Program-made: the position numbers and the translations under genes
Shown here: positions 1-8,275 of the stretch, one piece after another
Position numbering within the stretch: the stretch's first letter is position 1
How the letters are laid out: every line of letters begins with the position of its first letter
Notes under the pieces: generated by a model
The model's database searches: none
What the model was told of the DNA's origin: nothing
Seen by the model: the letters and a program-made list of their open reading frames with translations, nothing else
NCBI RefSeq assembly: GCF_001889605.1
Contig: NZ_CP018171.1
Coordinates: 930,001 to 994,000, forward strand
Direction: 5' to 3'
DNA: 64,000 nucleotides
Source: Aquibium oceanicum
GTDB lineage: Bacteria > Pseudomonadota > Alphaproteobacteria > Rhizobiales > Rhizobiaceae

Positions 1-704
1 TGACTCCACGCCTCGTTGCCGGACGGGCGAGGCGTCCAGCCGCCCGTGAGATGGCTGGTTATCAGCGAGGCCATCAGCAGCATGGAGGTGTCGAGCATCG
101 CGACATCCAGGTGGACCGCCTTGCCGGTGCGCCCGGTCTCGTGCAGCGCCGATACGATCGCGAAGGCCGCGTTCAGCCCCGTCGCGTAGTCGATATAGGG
201 GGCACCCACCTTCTGCGGCCCGGTCTCGACCGTTCCGGTGGTCTTCATGATGCCGCACATGCCCTGGACGACGTGGTCGTAGGCGGGGCGGCGGCTCATC
301 TCGCCGTCCTGCCCGAAGGCCGAAATCGAGCAGTAGACGATTTTCGGATTGATCTCCCGCACCACGTCGAACGGCAAACCGAGACGCGCGATGGTTCCCG
401 GCCGGAAGTTCTCGATGAAGACGTCGGCGGTCTCGATGAGGCGCTTCATCACGGCGAGCCCCTCCGACGACTTGAGGTTCAGCGAGACCGACTTCTTGTT
501 GGCGTTCTGCGTGAGATAGGCGAGCCCCATTCGCTCGGCGTTGAGGCCGGGCACGTGGCCCTTGTCGCGCGCCCAGTCGCCAGTACCCGGCTCCTCGATC
601 TTCAGCACTTCCGCGCCCATCAGGCCGAGCTGGTAGGCGGCGTAGGGGCCTGCGAGGACCTGCGTGACATCGATGATGCGAATGCCGGCGAGAGGCTGGA
701 ACAT
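1..704 (-). CDS. CaiB/BaiF (class III) CoA-transferase, 3' end cut by window edge
   Basis: Transfers CoA between carboxylic acids in the cytosol. About 234 N-terminal residues are present and the frame is still open at base 1; the family is usually about 380-430 residues. The N-terminus has the family pattern PLAGIRIIDVTQVLAGPYA, then ENFRPGT and a GAPYIDYATG segment whose Asp (about residue 172) fits the catalytic aspartate of formyl-CoA-transferase-like enzymes. The ATG at 704 is preceded by CGAGG. It is the last visible gene of the minus-strand transporter operon, 34 bases after the hydrolase, so it probably activates the imported or hydrolysed acid. The substrate is unknown. Confidence 0.9.
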   Translation of the reverse strand, partial: MFQPLAGIRIIDVTQVLAGPYAAYQLGLMGAEVLKIEEPGTGDWARDKGHVPGLNAERMGLAYLTQNANKKSVSLNLKSSEGLAVMKRLIETADVFIENFRPGTIARLGLPFDVVREINPKIVYCSISAFGQDGEMSRRPAYDHVVQGMCGIMKTTGTVETGPQKVGAPYIDYATGLNAAFAIVSALHETGRTGKAVHLDVAMLDTSMLLMASLITSHLTGGWTPRPSGNEAWS

Positions 705-738
705 CAGATGGTACCTCGGTGTGAAACGGGCATGGCGT

Positions 739-1695
739 TCATTTGCGCTTGAAAAGGAGCCGGCATTCGCCCACCCGGGCGTCGATCGACCCGAGCCAGC
801 CGCGCGCGGCCTGGCTGTTCCGGAGTTGAGCATCGAGGAAGGCGAGCGTGATCTGCTCCACCGCTTCGCGCTGTGCCGGTACCTGCCGATGCCGCTCCGC
901 GAAACCGCCGAGATAGTGGTCGCCGCCCTCGAGGACCGCGAGATACTTTTCGCCGGCTGGCGCAAGCTCGTAGGGCTCGCACTTCCAGTGCCAGTCGCCT
1001 CCCTTGGCGCCCTGGTCGAGGGTGCCGGTGACGTTCAGCATCGGCCCCCGGAGCCCGTCCCAAGATCCGTCGCGCAGACCCTGCTGGTCTCGTCCCTGGG
1101 CGCTGAGCAGGACCGCCGCCTCGAAACGGGGATCGGCGAAGCGGCGGGCCGGCTCGTCCGGCAGGTCGATCTCCGCGCCCGCGAGCAGCTGCGCGGTGTA
1201 GGCGCCGAAGGAGTGCCCCGCGATCGCGCCGCGCATCGGACTTTCCGCCGCGCCGCAGGTTGCTTCGACGATCTGCGGCAGCCGGTCCATCACCGCGCCG
1301 ACGACAGCCAGGCGTCCGGTCCACCGTTCGGGGCTGTGCAGGATCGCGTGCATGCGGGCCCTCGCATGCGGCACCGTCATCCATTCCGAAAGATCGCTCT
1401 CGGGATCGAGACCGAGCTCCGGCTCGTTTCGCGCAACGATGCGGATGTCGTCGGCGAAGGTCGGATGGATCACCAGATAGCCGTGCGCGGCCCAATATCC
1501 GGAAAGGGCGGCATAGGCGCCGCCGTTCGAGCCGAGCCCATGGCAGAACACCACGAAACCCTTCGGAGCGAGGTCTCGCGGCCAGCGGCAGACGAGCGGC
1601 GCTTCACCAACGTGTATGCCGGGCTCCGCCAGGACATCGTGCGCCTCCCGGAACGCGCCGGGGCCAAGATCGGATCGATAGAGCGCAGCCGTCAT
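739..1695 (-). CDS. alpha/beta hydrolase (PAF-acetylhydrolase / dienelactone-hydrolase-like)
   Basis: A predicted cytosolic esterase or lactonase of 318 residues. It has an oxyanion-type HGLGSNGG at about residues 52-59, the nucleophile elbow GHSFG (Ser about 162), an Asp near 227 or 234 and a late GGDHYLGG (His about 260), which makes a complete catalytic triad. I chose the ATG at 1695 because it overlaps the stop of the upstream ATPase gene (ATGA); the longer open frame upstream only duplicates that gene. Position after a peptide/ester-type importer and before a CoA-transferase suggests hydrolysis of the imported compound before CoA activation. The exact substrate cannot be read from sequence. 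Confidence 0.85.
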   Translation of the reverse strand: MTAALYRSDLGPGAFREAHDVLAEPGIHVGEAPLVCRWPRDLAPKGFVVFCHGLGSNGGAYAALSGYWAAHGYLVIHPTFADDIRIVARNEPELGLDPESDLSEWMTVPHARARMHAILHSPERWTGRLAVVGAVMDRLPQIVEATCGAAESPMRGAIAGHSFGAYTAQLLAGAEIDLPDEPARRFADPRFEAAVLLSAQGRDQQGLRDGSWDGLRGPMLNVTGTLDQGAKGGDWHWKCEPYELAPAGEKYLAVLEGGDHYLGGFAERHRQVPAQREAVEQITLAFLDAQLRNSQAARGWLGSIDARVGECRLLFKRK

Positions 1696-2717
1696 TGAGC
1701 CGCTCCGTCCAACGCGGGGCTCGCCTTGGAGGATGTCGTCTCGTCCAGCAGGAAGCATGCCGCGGTTCCGCCCCCGTCCACCGGGTAGGACGGAGGCATC
1801 TCGGCATGGCAGCGCGGCATCGCGTGAGGACAGCGGTTCTTGTAGGGGCATGCGGTCGCGGACACCCGCGGTGTCTCATGGGCGGGAGCGGCCTTGCGGG
1901 CGGCGCGACGCTGGCGCTGCGCCTCCGGGTCGAGCAGCGGCACCGCGTCCAGCAACGCCCTCGTGTAGGGATGCGCCGGGGAATGGTAGACGCGGTCCGA
2001 GGGTCCCTCCTCGACAACATGGCCGAGATACATCACCGCGATGCGGTCGGAGATGTGATGCACCAGCGCCAGGTCGTGCGCGATCAGCAGGTAGGCGACC
2101 CCCATGGCGTCGCGGCGCTCGTAGAGCAGGTTGATGATCTGGTTCTGGGTCGAAACGTCGAGCGCGCTCACAGGCTCGTCGAGCACAATGAGCTTCGGTT
2201 CCAGTGCGAGAGCCGAAGCGATGGCGATGCGCTGGCGCTGGCCGCCTGAAAACTGGTGCGGGTGCCGGCCGAGATGCTCCTCAGACAGGGAGACCAACTT
2301 CAGAAGTTCCGCCGCCCGGGCGCGCCGCTCGCTCCTGTCCATTTTCGTGTGGACCCTCAGCGGTTCGGTGACGAGGTCCTCGACCGTCATCGACGGGTTG
2401 AGCGATGAGTACGGGTCCTGGAAGACGGCTTGGATCTGACTGCGGATATCCGGCGAATAGCGCGTCCCCATCGAGGTGAGATCGGTGCCGCCGAAACGTA
2501 TGGCGCCCGAGCCGGCCGGCACAAGCCCGAGCACGGCGTTGGCGATCGACGACTTGCCCGACCCCGATTCCCCCACCAGCCCCAGCGTCTCGCCGCGTCG
2601 GATGGTGAGACTCGCGCCCTTCACGGCGTGGAACGGCTTCCGATCCAGCCCGAACAGCGAACGGCTCCAGTAGGTGACCCACAGGTCTTCGACCTCGAGA
2701 AGGATTTCCGCGCTCAT
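1692..2717 (-). CDS. oligopeptide/dipeptide ABC transporter ATP-binding protein (DppF/OppF type)
   Basis: ATPase subunit (341 residues) of a peptide/nickel-type importer on the cytoplasmic face. Visible motifs in order are Walker A GESGSGKSS (about residue 50), Q-loop FQDPYSSLNP, signature FSGGQRQRIAIA, Walker B LIVLDEPVSALD and H-loop LIAHD. The C-terminal oligoHPY module follows (HPYTRALLDAVP, then CPYKNRCPHAMPRC). All catalytic residues are intact. Its start overlaps the stop of the fused permease/ATPase and its stop overlaps the hydrolase start, so translation is coupled across the operon. Ligand specificity is set by the binding protein at 5599-7116 and is unknown. Confidence 0.93.
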   Translation of the reverse strand: MSAEILLEVEDLWVTYWSRSLFGLDRKPFHAVKGASLTIRRGETLGLVGESGSGKSSIANAVLGLVPAGSGAIRFGGTDLTSMGTRYSPDIRSQIQAVFQDPYSSLNPSMTVEDLVTEPLRVHTKMDRSERRARAAELLKLVSLSEEHLGRHPHQFSGGQRQRIAIASALALEPKLIVLDEPVSALDVSTQNQIINLLYERRDAMGVAYLLIAHDLALVHHISDRIAVMYLGHVVEEGPSDRVYHSPAHPYTRALLDAVPLLDPEAQRQRRAARKAAPAHETPRVSATACPYKNRCPHAMPRCHAEMPPSYPVDGGGTAACFLLDETTSSKASPALDGAAQ

Positions 2718-4645
2718 GACGCGGCCTTCAATTCGAGTTCGGGCGCGCGGATGCAGCGGACCAGCCGGTCGGTGCCGACGAGGGGGATCGGGCGCTCACA
2801 GGCGGGGATGGCGAAGTCGCAGCGATTGGAGAAGCGGCAGCCTGAAGGCCATGCGCCGGGCCTCGGAACGTTGCCGCGGATGGTCGGCAGCGGCGGGTTG
2901 CGCGAGGAGGCGTGTGGCATCGCCGAAAGGAGCCCCCGCGTGTAGGGATGGCGTGGGCGGGCGAACAGCGCGTCCACTTCCGCCATCTCCGCCATCTCGC
3001 CGGCATACATGACGCTGATGCGATCACTGATGTCGGCGGCGACCGCGAGATCGTGCGTGACGAACAGGATGGCCATGCCGAATTCGCCCTGCAGGTCGCG
3101 GAAGAGGTCGAGGATCTCCTGCTGGACCGTGACGTCGAGCGCCGTCGTCGGTTCGTCGGCGATGAGCAGCGAGGGGTTGCAGCTCAGCGCCCGTGCAATG
3201 GCGATACGCTGCGCCATGCCGCCAGAAAGCTCGTGCGGATAGGCCTTCGCCCGCTCTTCCGGTCGCGGGATTCCGACGCGGTCGATCAACTCGACGACCC
3301 GGCTCCAGGCCTGCTGGCCGGTCAGCCCCTGCTTCTTGCGCAGCACTTCCGCGATCTGGCTTCCGACGGTGAAGGCTGGGTTGAGGCTCGTCGTCGGATC
3401 CTGGAAGACCATGGCGACCTCGTTGCCGCGCACCTCCTCCATCTGCTTTGGGGTCAGCATTCGAAGATCCCGGCCGTTGAGGAAGACGGATCCGTGGGTG
3501 GTGCGGCCGCCGGCCCCGATCAGGCCGAGGATCGAGAGCCCCGTGATCGTCTTGCCGCTGCCCGATTCGCCCACCAGCCCAAGCGTCTCGCCGCGCGAAA
3601 TACCGAAGGAGAGATCGGTGATGACGGGCACTTCGTGTCCGTCGCGGCCCGAAACGAGAACCTGAAGGCCCTCGACGCGCAGGACCTCGTCGGCGAGTGG
3701 GGGCTGTGCGGCGCTCTCCGGTCCGGATGCCGCGATTGCGGGCACGAAGCGATCCGCTGGCCTGCCGGGATCGACCCCGACGGCGACGCCCCGGCCGATC
3801 GAGTCGCGGATGACGTCGCCGAGCAGGTTCACCGACAGCACGGTCAGGATGATGGCGATGCCGGGCGGCACGGCCAGGAACCAGTTGAGGTCCATGTAGG
3901 CGGCGGCGGAGTTGAGCATCGTGCCCCAGCTCGCGTCGGGCGGCTGCACGCCGAGGCCGATGAAGCTCAGCCCCGCTTCCGCCAAAAGCACCGCGCCCAC
4001 CGTCAGCGTCACCTGCACGACGAGCGGCGGGGCGATATTGGGGAAGATGTGCCTGATGAGGATGCGCCGGTCCGATGCGCCGATGACCCGGGCCGACCGT
4101 ACGTAGACCTCCTCGCGCTCGGCCAGCACCACGCCGCGCGCCAGGCGCAGGAACGAGGTCGAGAACAGGATGCCGAGCGCGATCATCGCCCTGTGCAGGC
4201 CGGCGCCCAGGATGGCAATGATGACGATTGCCACCATGATGCCGGGGATCGACACGACAGCCTCGACGACGCGCATGACGACCCAATCCCACCATCCGCC
4301 GCGATAGCCGATGAAGAGCCCGAGCGGCACGCCCAAGAGCACTGCGATCGACGTGGCTTCCGCCGCCGCGATGACGGCGATGCGGCAGCCGAAGATCAGC
4401 CGCGAGAGCACGTCGCGCCCGAGATCGTCGGTGCCGAGCCAGTGGGCCGCGGAAGGACCTTGCAGCGCCTTGATCAGGTTCTGCCGCAGTGGATCGTAAG
4501 GCGCGATCCAGTCCGCGAAGAGCGCGAGGAAGACGAGCAGGACCAGCACCGAGCCCGCCGTGGCGACGATGGCCGTCGAGGCGTCCAGTCGGAAGCGGAT
4601 GCGGCGCGGCGCGGCGGCCGGTTCGTTCTGGCTGGTGGTGGTCAC
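2714..4645 (-). CDS. fused dipeptide/oligopeptide ABC permease (DppC type) and ATPase (DppD type)
   Basis: One 643-residue protein combines two subunits that are usually separate. Residues about 1-285 are a DppC-like permease with several hydrophobic helices, the LGTDDLGRDVLSRL segment and an EAA loop (RSARVIGASDRRILIRHI). After a polar linker, residues about 318-643 form an ATPase with GESGSGKT, FQDPTTSLNP, LSGGMAQRIAIA, LLIADEPTTALD, FVTHD and an oligoHPY tail (HPYTRGLLSAMP, CRFSNRCDFAIPAC). The GTG at 4645 overlaps the previous permease stop (GTGA), which fixes the start. No stop or frame change separates the halves. Such fusions are known in rhizobial peptide-type importers. Confidence 0.9.
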   Translation of the reverse strand: MTTTSQNEPAAAPRRIRFRLDASTAIVATAGSVLVLLVFLALFADWIAPYDPLRQNLIKALQGPSAAHWLGTDDLGRDVLSRLIFGCRIAVIAAAEATSIAVLLGVPLGLFIGYRGGWWDWVVMRVVEAVVSIPGIMVAIVIIAILGAGLHRAMIALGILFSTSFLRLARGVVLAEREEVYVRSARVIGASDRRILIRHIFPNIAPPLVVQVTLTVGAVLLAEAGLSFIGLGVQPPDASWGTMLNSAAAYMDLNWFLAVPPGIAIILTVLSVNLLGDVIRDSIGRGVAVGVDPGRPADRFVPAIAASGPESAAQPPLADEVLRVEGLQVLVSGRDGHEVPVITDLSFGISRGETLGLVGESGSGKTITGLSILGLIGAGGRTTHGSVFLNGRDLRMLTPKQMEEVRGNEVAMVFQDPTTSLNPAFTVGSQIAEVLRKKQGLTGQQAWSRVVELIDRVGIPRPEERAKAYPHELSGGMAQRIAIARALSCNPSLLIADEPTTALDVTVQQEILDLFRDLQGEFGMAILFVTHDLAVAADISDRISVMYAGEMAEMAEVDALFARPRHPYTRGLLSAMPHASSRNPPLPTIRGNVPRPGAWPSGCRFSNRCDFAIPACERPIPLVGTDRLVRCIRAPELELKAAS

Positions 4646-5586
4646 GTGGGCCGCGCTTTGGGATTGAGCAGACCGTAGAGGAGGTCGGTGGCGAGCTGGA
4701 CGAGGACGACGAGACCGACCATCACCAGGACCAGCCCCTGCAGCATGGGTATGTCCTGCTGGCGCACGGCCGCGATGGCGAGCGTGCCGAGGCCGTTGAT
4801 GGCGAAGACCTGCTCGACGATCAGCGCGCCGCCGAGCAGGACGGTAATCTGGAAAGAAAGCACCGCAACCACCGGCACCATGGCGTTGGTCAGCGCGTGC
4901 CGCAGGATCACCCGACGCGACGACAGTCCCTGGGCGCGCGCCGCGCGTATGTAATCCTGCTGGAGAACCCCAACCATGGCCGAGCGCACCTGCCGGGCGA
5001 TGGCGGCGCTCGACGACAGGCCGAGGGCGATGGAGGGCAGGGTGACGCTGCGCAGCCAGTCCCAGGGCGACGTCGAGATCGGCGTGAAACCGGTGGCCGG
5101 AAACCAGCGCAGGTTCACCGCGAAGACCGCGACCAGGATCAGGCCGAACCAGAAGTTTGGAACCGCCTGGCCGAAGGTCGCGCCCACGGTGGCGAGGCGA
5201 TCGATCCACGATCGGGGGCGAAGCGCCGCCGCCACGCCGGCGGCGACCCCGACGACGATGGCGATCAATGCAGATATCGCCGTCAGCGACAGCGTGACCG
5301 GAAGCCTCAGCAGCACAGCGTCGGTGACGCTGACGCTGTTGAAGAAGGAGGTGCCGAGGTCACCCTGCACCGCCTTTCCGAGCCACTGGAAGTAGCGCAC
5401 CACCACGGGTTCGTTCAGGCCCATCCTCTCGCGCAGCATCTCGTGCTGCTCCTGCGTTCCCGTGTCCCCCAGAATGAGGTCCACGGGATCGCTGGGCAGC
5501 AGCGAGGTGAACGAGAACGCCATCACCGACACGATGAACAGCAGTGGCACCAGTGCCAGCAGCCGCTGGGCGACGAGCCTGAACAT
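4642..5586 (-). CDS. oligopeptide/dipeptide ABC transporter permease (DppB type)
   Basis: Inner-membrane permease of 314 residues, normal for DppB/OppB. It begins with the typical MFRLVAQRLLALVPLLF helix, then PSDPVDLILG and a GDLGTSFF motif. About five further hydrophobic helices follow, with the cytoplasmic EAA loop RAARAQGLSSRRVILRHAL that contacts the ATPase. It lies 12 bases downstream of the binding-protein gene and overlaps the next gene by four bases. It should form the channel with the N-terminal half of the fused protein at 2714-4645. Confidence 0.92.
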   Translation of the reverse strand: MFRLVAQRLLALVPLLFIVSVMAFSFTSLLPSDPVDLILGDTGTQEQHEMLRERMGLNEPVVVRYFQWLGKAVQGDLGTSFFNSVSVTDAVLLRLPVTLSLTAISALIAIVVGVAAGVAAALRPRSWIDRLATVGATFGQAVPNFWFGLILVAVFAVNLRWFPATGFTPISTSPWDWLRSVTLPSIALGLSSSAAIARQVRSAMVGVLQQDYIRAARAQGLSSRRVILRHALTNAMVPVVAVLSFQITVLLGGALIVEQVFAINGLGTLAIAAVRQQDIPMLQGLVLVMVGLVVLVQLATDLLYGLLNPKARPT

Positions 5587-5598
5587 GAAGACCCGTGA

Positions 5599-7116
5599 CT
5601 AGTCGTTGGCCTTGAGGCCGCGGAGATTGATGGAATCCTCTCCGTAGCGATACCGGACCGTGGTGTTTTCCGCCGTGGCGTTGGTGACCCCGATCAAGAT
5701 CGGCGCATTGGTGACGAATATCAGGAACGCCTCGTCAGCCAGCTGGGCCGCCATCTTGTGGTAGATCGGTGCCCGCACGTCGGTCTCCACCGAGGTCAAT
5801 CCCTCCTTGGCCAGCGCCAGCAGCGTATCGCTCGGCTTGACCTTGAAGGGATTGTAGGCCGCATCCTCGTAGATGTAGCGCAGCGCCAGGAATTTCGGAT
5901 CCGTGACCGTGTTCCAGACGAGGTTGGTGGCTGGGAAATCCGTCGTGCGGCTGCGGCGCGCCAGCGTGCCGGGCTCCACGGGCACGATGTTCATGGTGAT
6001 GCCGATCTCGTTGAAGAAGCCAGCGAGCGCCTCCAGACGCGGCTGGTAGATCGGGATCGACGGCATGTCGAAGGTGAACCCGTCGGGGAACTTCGACTGC
6101 GCCATCAGTTCGCGCGCCTTTTCGACATTGTATTCGTAGACGCCCTCGAGCGACGGATCGTAGGCCCAGTCGCCCTTGCCGTAGGGCTGGAACGACTTCA
6201 CCGCGAGGCCGAACTGGATCGCCTTGTTGAAGGCTTCCCGATCGATGGCGAGCGCCATGGCCTCCCGCACCAGCGGATCGGCGAAGGCCGGAACGACCGT
6301 GCCGTCGCGGTCGGAGATGATGACGTGGTAGTTAAGGCCGCCATTGTTGCGCATCAGTTTCAGGTCGGGCGACTTGTCGATGATCGCCGCCTGAGGGTTG
6401 GAGAGCCAGTTGCCGGCGTCGATCTGGCCGGTCTTGAGTGCGTTGAGACGCGCGGTATCGTCGGGAATCTCCCACACCTCGTAGCGCGCGAGGCCGATCA
6501 TGTCCTTGTCCCAGTAGGTCGGGTTCGGCACGTAGACCTGCACCTCGCCCTCGCGCGACTCGTCCTTGCTGTGGATGTAGGGGCCGGTGCCGACCGGATT
6601 GCGGTCGAGCGCGGGATCGTTCATCGCCGACGGCGCGATCATCATGCCGCCGGTGTAGCACAGGGTGGTGATGATCGCGGGGTCGATCTCCTTGAGCCTG
6701 ATGCCGAGCGTGTATTCGTCGATCGCCTTGGCGCTCTCGACGGTCTTGAGACCTTCTACGATGCCGATCTCGACGCCGCGGTTGATGTTCGCCGCCGCCG
6801 CCTCGGCGTTGAAGGCTTCGCCGTTGGAGAAGCTGACGTCTTCGCGCAGCTTGATCGTCACGTCGAGGCCGTCGACCTCGTAGCTGGTGGCCAGCAATGG
6901 CACGTTTTCGCCGTTCGGGCCTTTCTCGAACAGCGACTCATAGGCCGGGCGCAGGAAGGGCACGCCGCTTCCGCTCTGCTTCTGCGGGTCCATGGTGATG
7001 AGCTTCACCTGTTCCGCGTATTTGAAGGTGCCGCTGCCTTCCGCAGCCGCCGGACTTCCGGCAAGCCCGAATGCGAGCGCGGCAATAACTCCCGATGCTG
7101 TGATCCACTTCTTCAT
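5599..7116 (-). CDS. ABC transporter substrate-binding protein, family 5 (peptide/opine/nickel type)
   Basis: Periplasmic binding protein (505 residues, usual for SBP_bac_5) that determines what the operon imports. The ATG at 7116 follows a strong GGGAGG and opens a clear Sec signal peptide (MKKW, hydrophobic stretch, SPAAA cleavage region). Family features include LITMDPQKQSGSG near the mature start, VKLRED-like TIKLREDVSFSNGEAF, and PVGTGPY before mid-protein. It is the first gene of the minus-strand operon and is transcribed away from the GntR regulator. The companion hydrolase and CoA-transferase argue for a small ester or acid rather than a plain peptide; that is inference. Confidence 0.92.
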   Translation of the reverse strand: MKKWITASGVIAALAFGLAGSPAAAEGSGTFKYAEQVKLITMDPQKQSGSGVPFLRPAYESLFEKGPNGENVPLLATSYEVDGLDVTIKLREDVSFSNGEAFNAEAAAANINRGVEIGIVEGLKTVESAKAIDEYTLGIRLKEIDPAIITTLCYTGGMMIAPSAMNDPALDRNPVGTGPYIHSKDESREGEVQVYVPNPTYWDKDMIGLARYEVWEIPDDTARLNALKTGQIDAGNWLSNPQAAIIDKSPDLKLMRNNGGLNYHVIISDRDGTVVPAFADPLVREAMALAIDREAFNKAIQFGLAVKSFQPYGKGDWAYDPSLEGVYEYNVEKARELMAQSKFPDGFTFDMPSIPIYQPRLEALAGFFNEIGITMNIVPVEPGTLARRSRTTDFPATNLVWNTVTDPKFLALRYIYEDAAYNPFKVKPSDTLLALAKEGLTSVETDVRAPIYHKMAAQLADEAFLIFVTNAPILIGVTNATAENTTVRYRYGEDSINLRGLKAND

Positions 7117-7207
7117 CACGGCCCTCCCAGCCTTGAAATCTGCGACGTGATCCGCGGTTTCGCGGGCGCCAGAACCTCCCAATCGAAGCGATCTCGATTG
7201 TGATTAA

Positions 7208-7238
7208 ACTATAGTACTTTACCACTATCGTGCTATGG
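7208..7238. promoter_or_regulatory. candidate GntR operator in the divergent intergenic region
   Basis: The 222-base gap between the binding-protein gene and the GntR gene has an AT-rich core in a GC-rich context. It contains the perfect palindrome ACTATAGT (7208-7215) and the inverted repeat ATAGT-N8-ACTAT (7211-7228), followed by a further CTAT. Symmetric sites with ATAGT/ACTAT arms are plausible for a HutC-type dimer. Controlling both divergent units from here is inferred from position; no binding consensus was tested. Confidence 0.4.
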
Positions 7239-7338
7239 TGCAACCGCTTTCTCGGCACCGGCCGACGGCTCCCCATTGCCTCCGCGGGGAGGTGTGCAAT
7301 ATCGGAAGTCGGGAAGACGCACGAAAGGAACCGCGCCA

Positions 7339-8127
7339 TTGTCGAGCGCTTCTGAGCACAGGCAGACGCTGAGGGAGGACGGGACCCCCTACTACGTGCA
7401 GCTCGCCGCAATCATCCGCAGGCAGATCGTGGACGAGACCTGGAACATCGGCGACAGGCTCCCGACGCTGAAGCAGCTCGTCGCCACCTTCGGCGTTTCG
7501 CCGATGACGGTACGCCATGCCTTGGCTGGGCTGGAAAACGAGGGGCTGATCAGCGCCGAGCGCGGGCGAGGCACCTTCGTCACCGGCAAGCCGCACACGC
7601 CGGAGTCGGTGCCCTACCTGTTGACCGGCTCGCCTGCCTACAGAGGCAAGGAGCTGAGCTTCCGTGTCGTGCCCTCCCGCGAAAGCGAGGTGGAACTGCG
7701 CCTCTCGCCAGAGGACGGCAAGCCGCTCGGCGAATATCGGCACATGAAGCGCATCTTCTCGCGCAACGATCACCCCTTTATCGTCGGCCAGTACCTGGTC
7801 GCAGACGTGGTCCACCGGATGATCCCCGAAAAGCTCTGGAAGACGGAACTCGTCAGCACGCTTCTCTACGACACGAAGGACGTCGGCCTCAGTCACGTTC
7901 GCCAGACCTTCCGCGTGGTCTCCTCGATGCCGGCGGAGGCGGCCGAACTTGACATCCGCGTCCACGACCCGGTGGTGCGGGTGCGCCGCATCTTCCAGAA
8001 CGCGAAGAAGGAAGTCCTCTGCCTGGCGCAACTCGTCTACCGCACCGACGGCGTGGTCTTCGACATCAACATCGATCTCGACGACCGCAATCGCCTGCTT
8101 GAACTGGGCGGCTTTCCGGAATCCTGA
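7339..8127 (+). CDS. GntR-family transcriptional regulator with UTRA effector domain (HutC subfamily)
   Basis: Ligand-responsive DNA-binding protein of about 262 residues. The N-terminal winged helix reads YVQLAAIIRRQIVDETWNIGDRLPTLKQL, then VSPMTVRHALAGLENEGLI and the wing RGRGTFV, all typical of GntR. The rest is a UTRA domain ending in VCLAQLVYRTDGVVFDINIDL-like strands. The likely start is the TTG at 7339, preceded by AAAGGAA. An in-frame TTG at 7276 would add 21 basic residues and has a poorer ribosome site. It is divergent from the importer operon and precedes the carboxylesterase operon, so it is the best candidate regulator of both. Confidence 0.88.
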   Translation: MSSASEHRQTLREDGTPYYVQLAAIIRRQIVDETWNIGDRLPTLKQLVATFGVSPMTVRHALAGLENEGLISAERGRGTFVTGKPHTPESVPYLLTGSPAYRGKELSFRVVPSRESEVELRLSPEDGKPLGEYRHMKRIFSRNDHPFIVGQYLVADVVHRMIPEKLWKTELVSTLLYDTKDVGLSHVRQTFRVVSSMPAEAAELDIRVHDPVVRVRRIFQNAKKEVLCLAQLVYRTDGVVFDINIDLDDRNRLLELGGFPES

Positions 8128-8260
8128 GGTTTTGGATACCGACGCACTCTCACTGCTTCGGTTGGAGCGCATCCTGCCCGCCATCTTGGCTCACCGCTTT
8201 CCATACGTCGTGCTCGAAGCAGAGCCAGATCGCGGCCCGTGCGGCTTACATCATTAACAC

Positions 8261-8275
8261 ACTGGATAGTGAGTA
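8261..8275. promoter_or_regulatory. possible operator in front of the carboxylesterase operon
   Basis: The 148-base gap before the esterase ends with CACT-GGAT-AGTG, a short inverted repeat that includes TAGTGAGT. The same eight bases occur in the palindrome in front of the SDR gene (12413-12434), which would fit the TetR regulator. GATAGTG also matches an arm in the GntR region (CACTATC at 7223-7229). Which regulator, if either, uses it cannot be decided here. Confidence 0.25.

Noticed and set aside
2912-4678. Long plus-strand open frame of nearly 590 codons opposite the fused permease/ATPase
   Set aside because: It is antisense to a protein with complete ABC motifs, has no recognisable domain and is rich in His, Asp and Arg, as expected for an antisense frame in GC-rich DNA.
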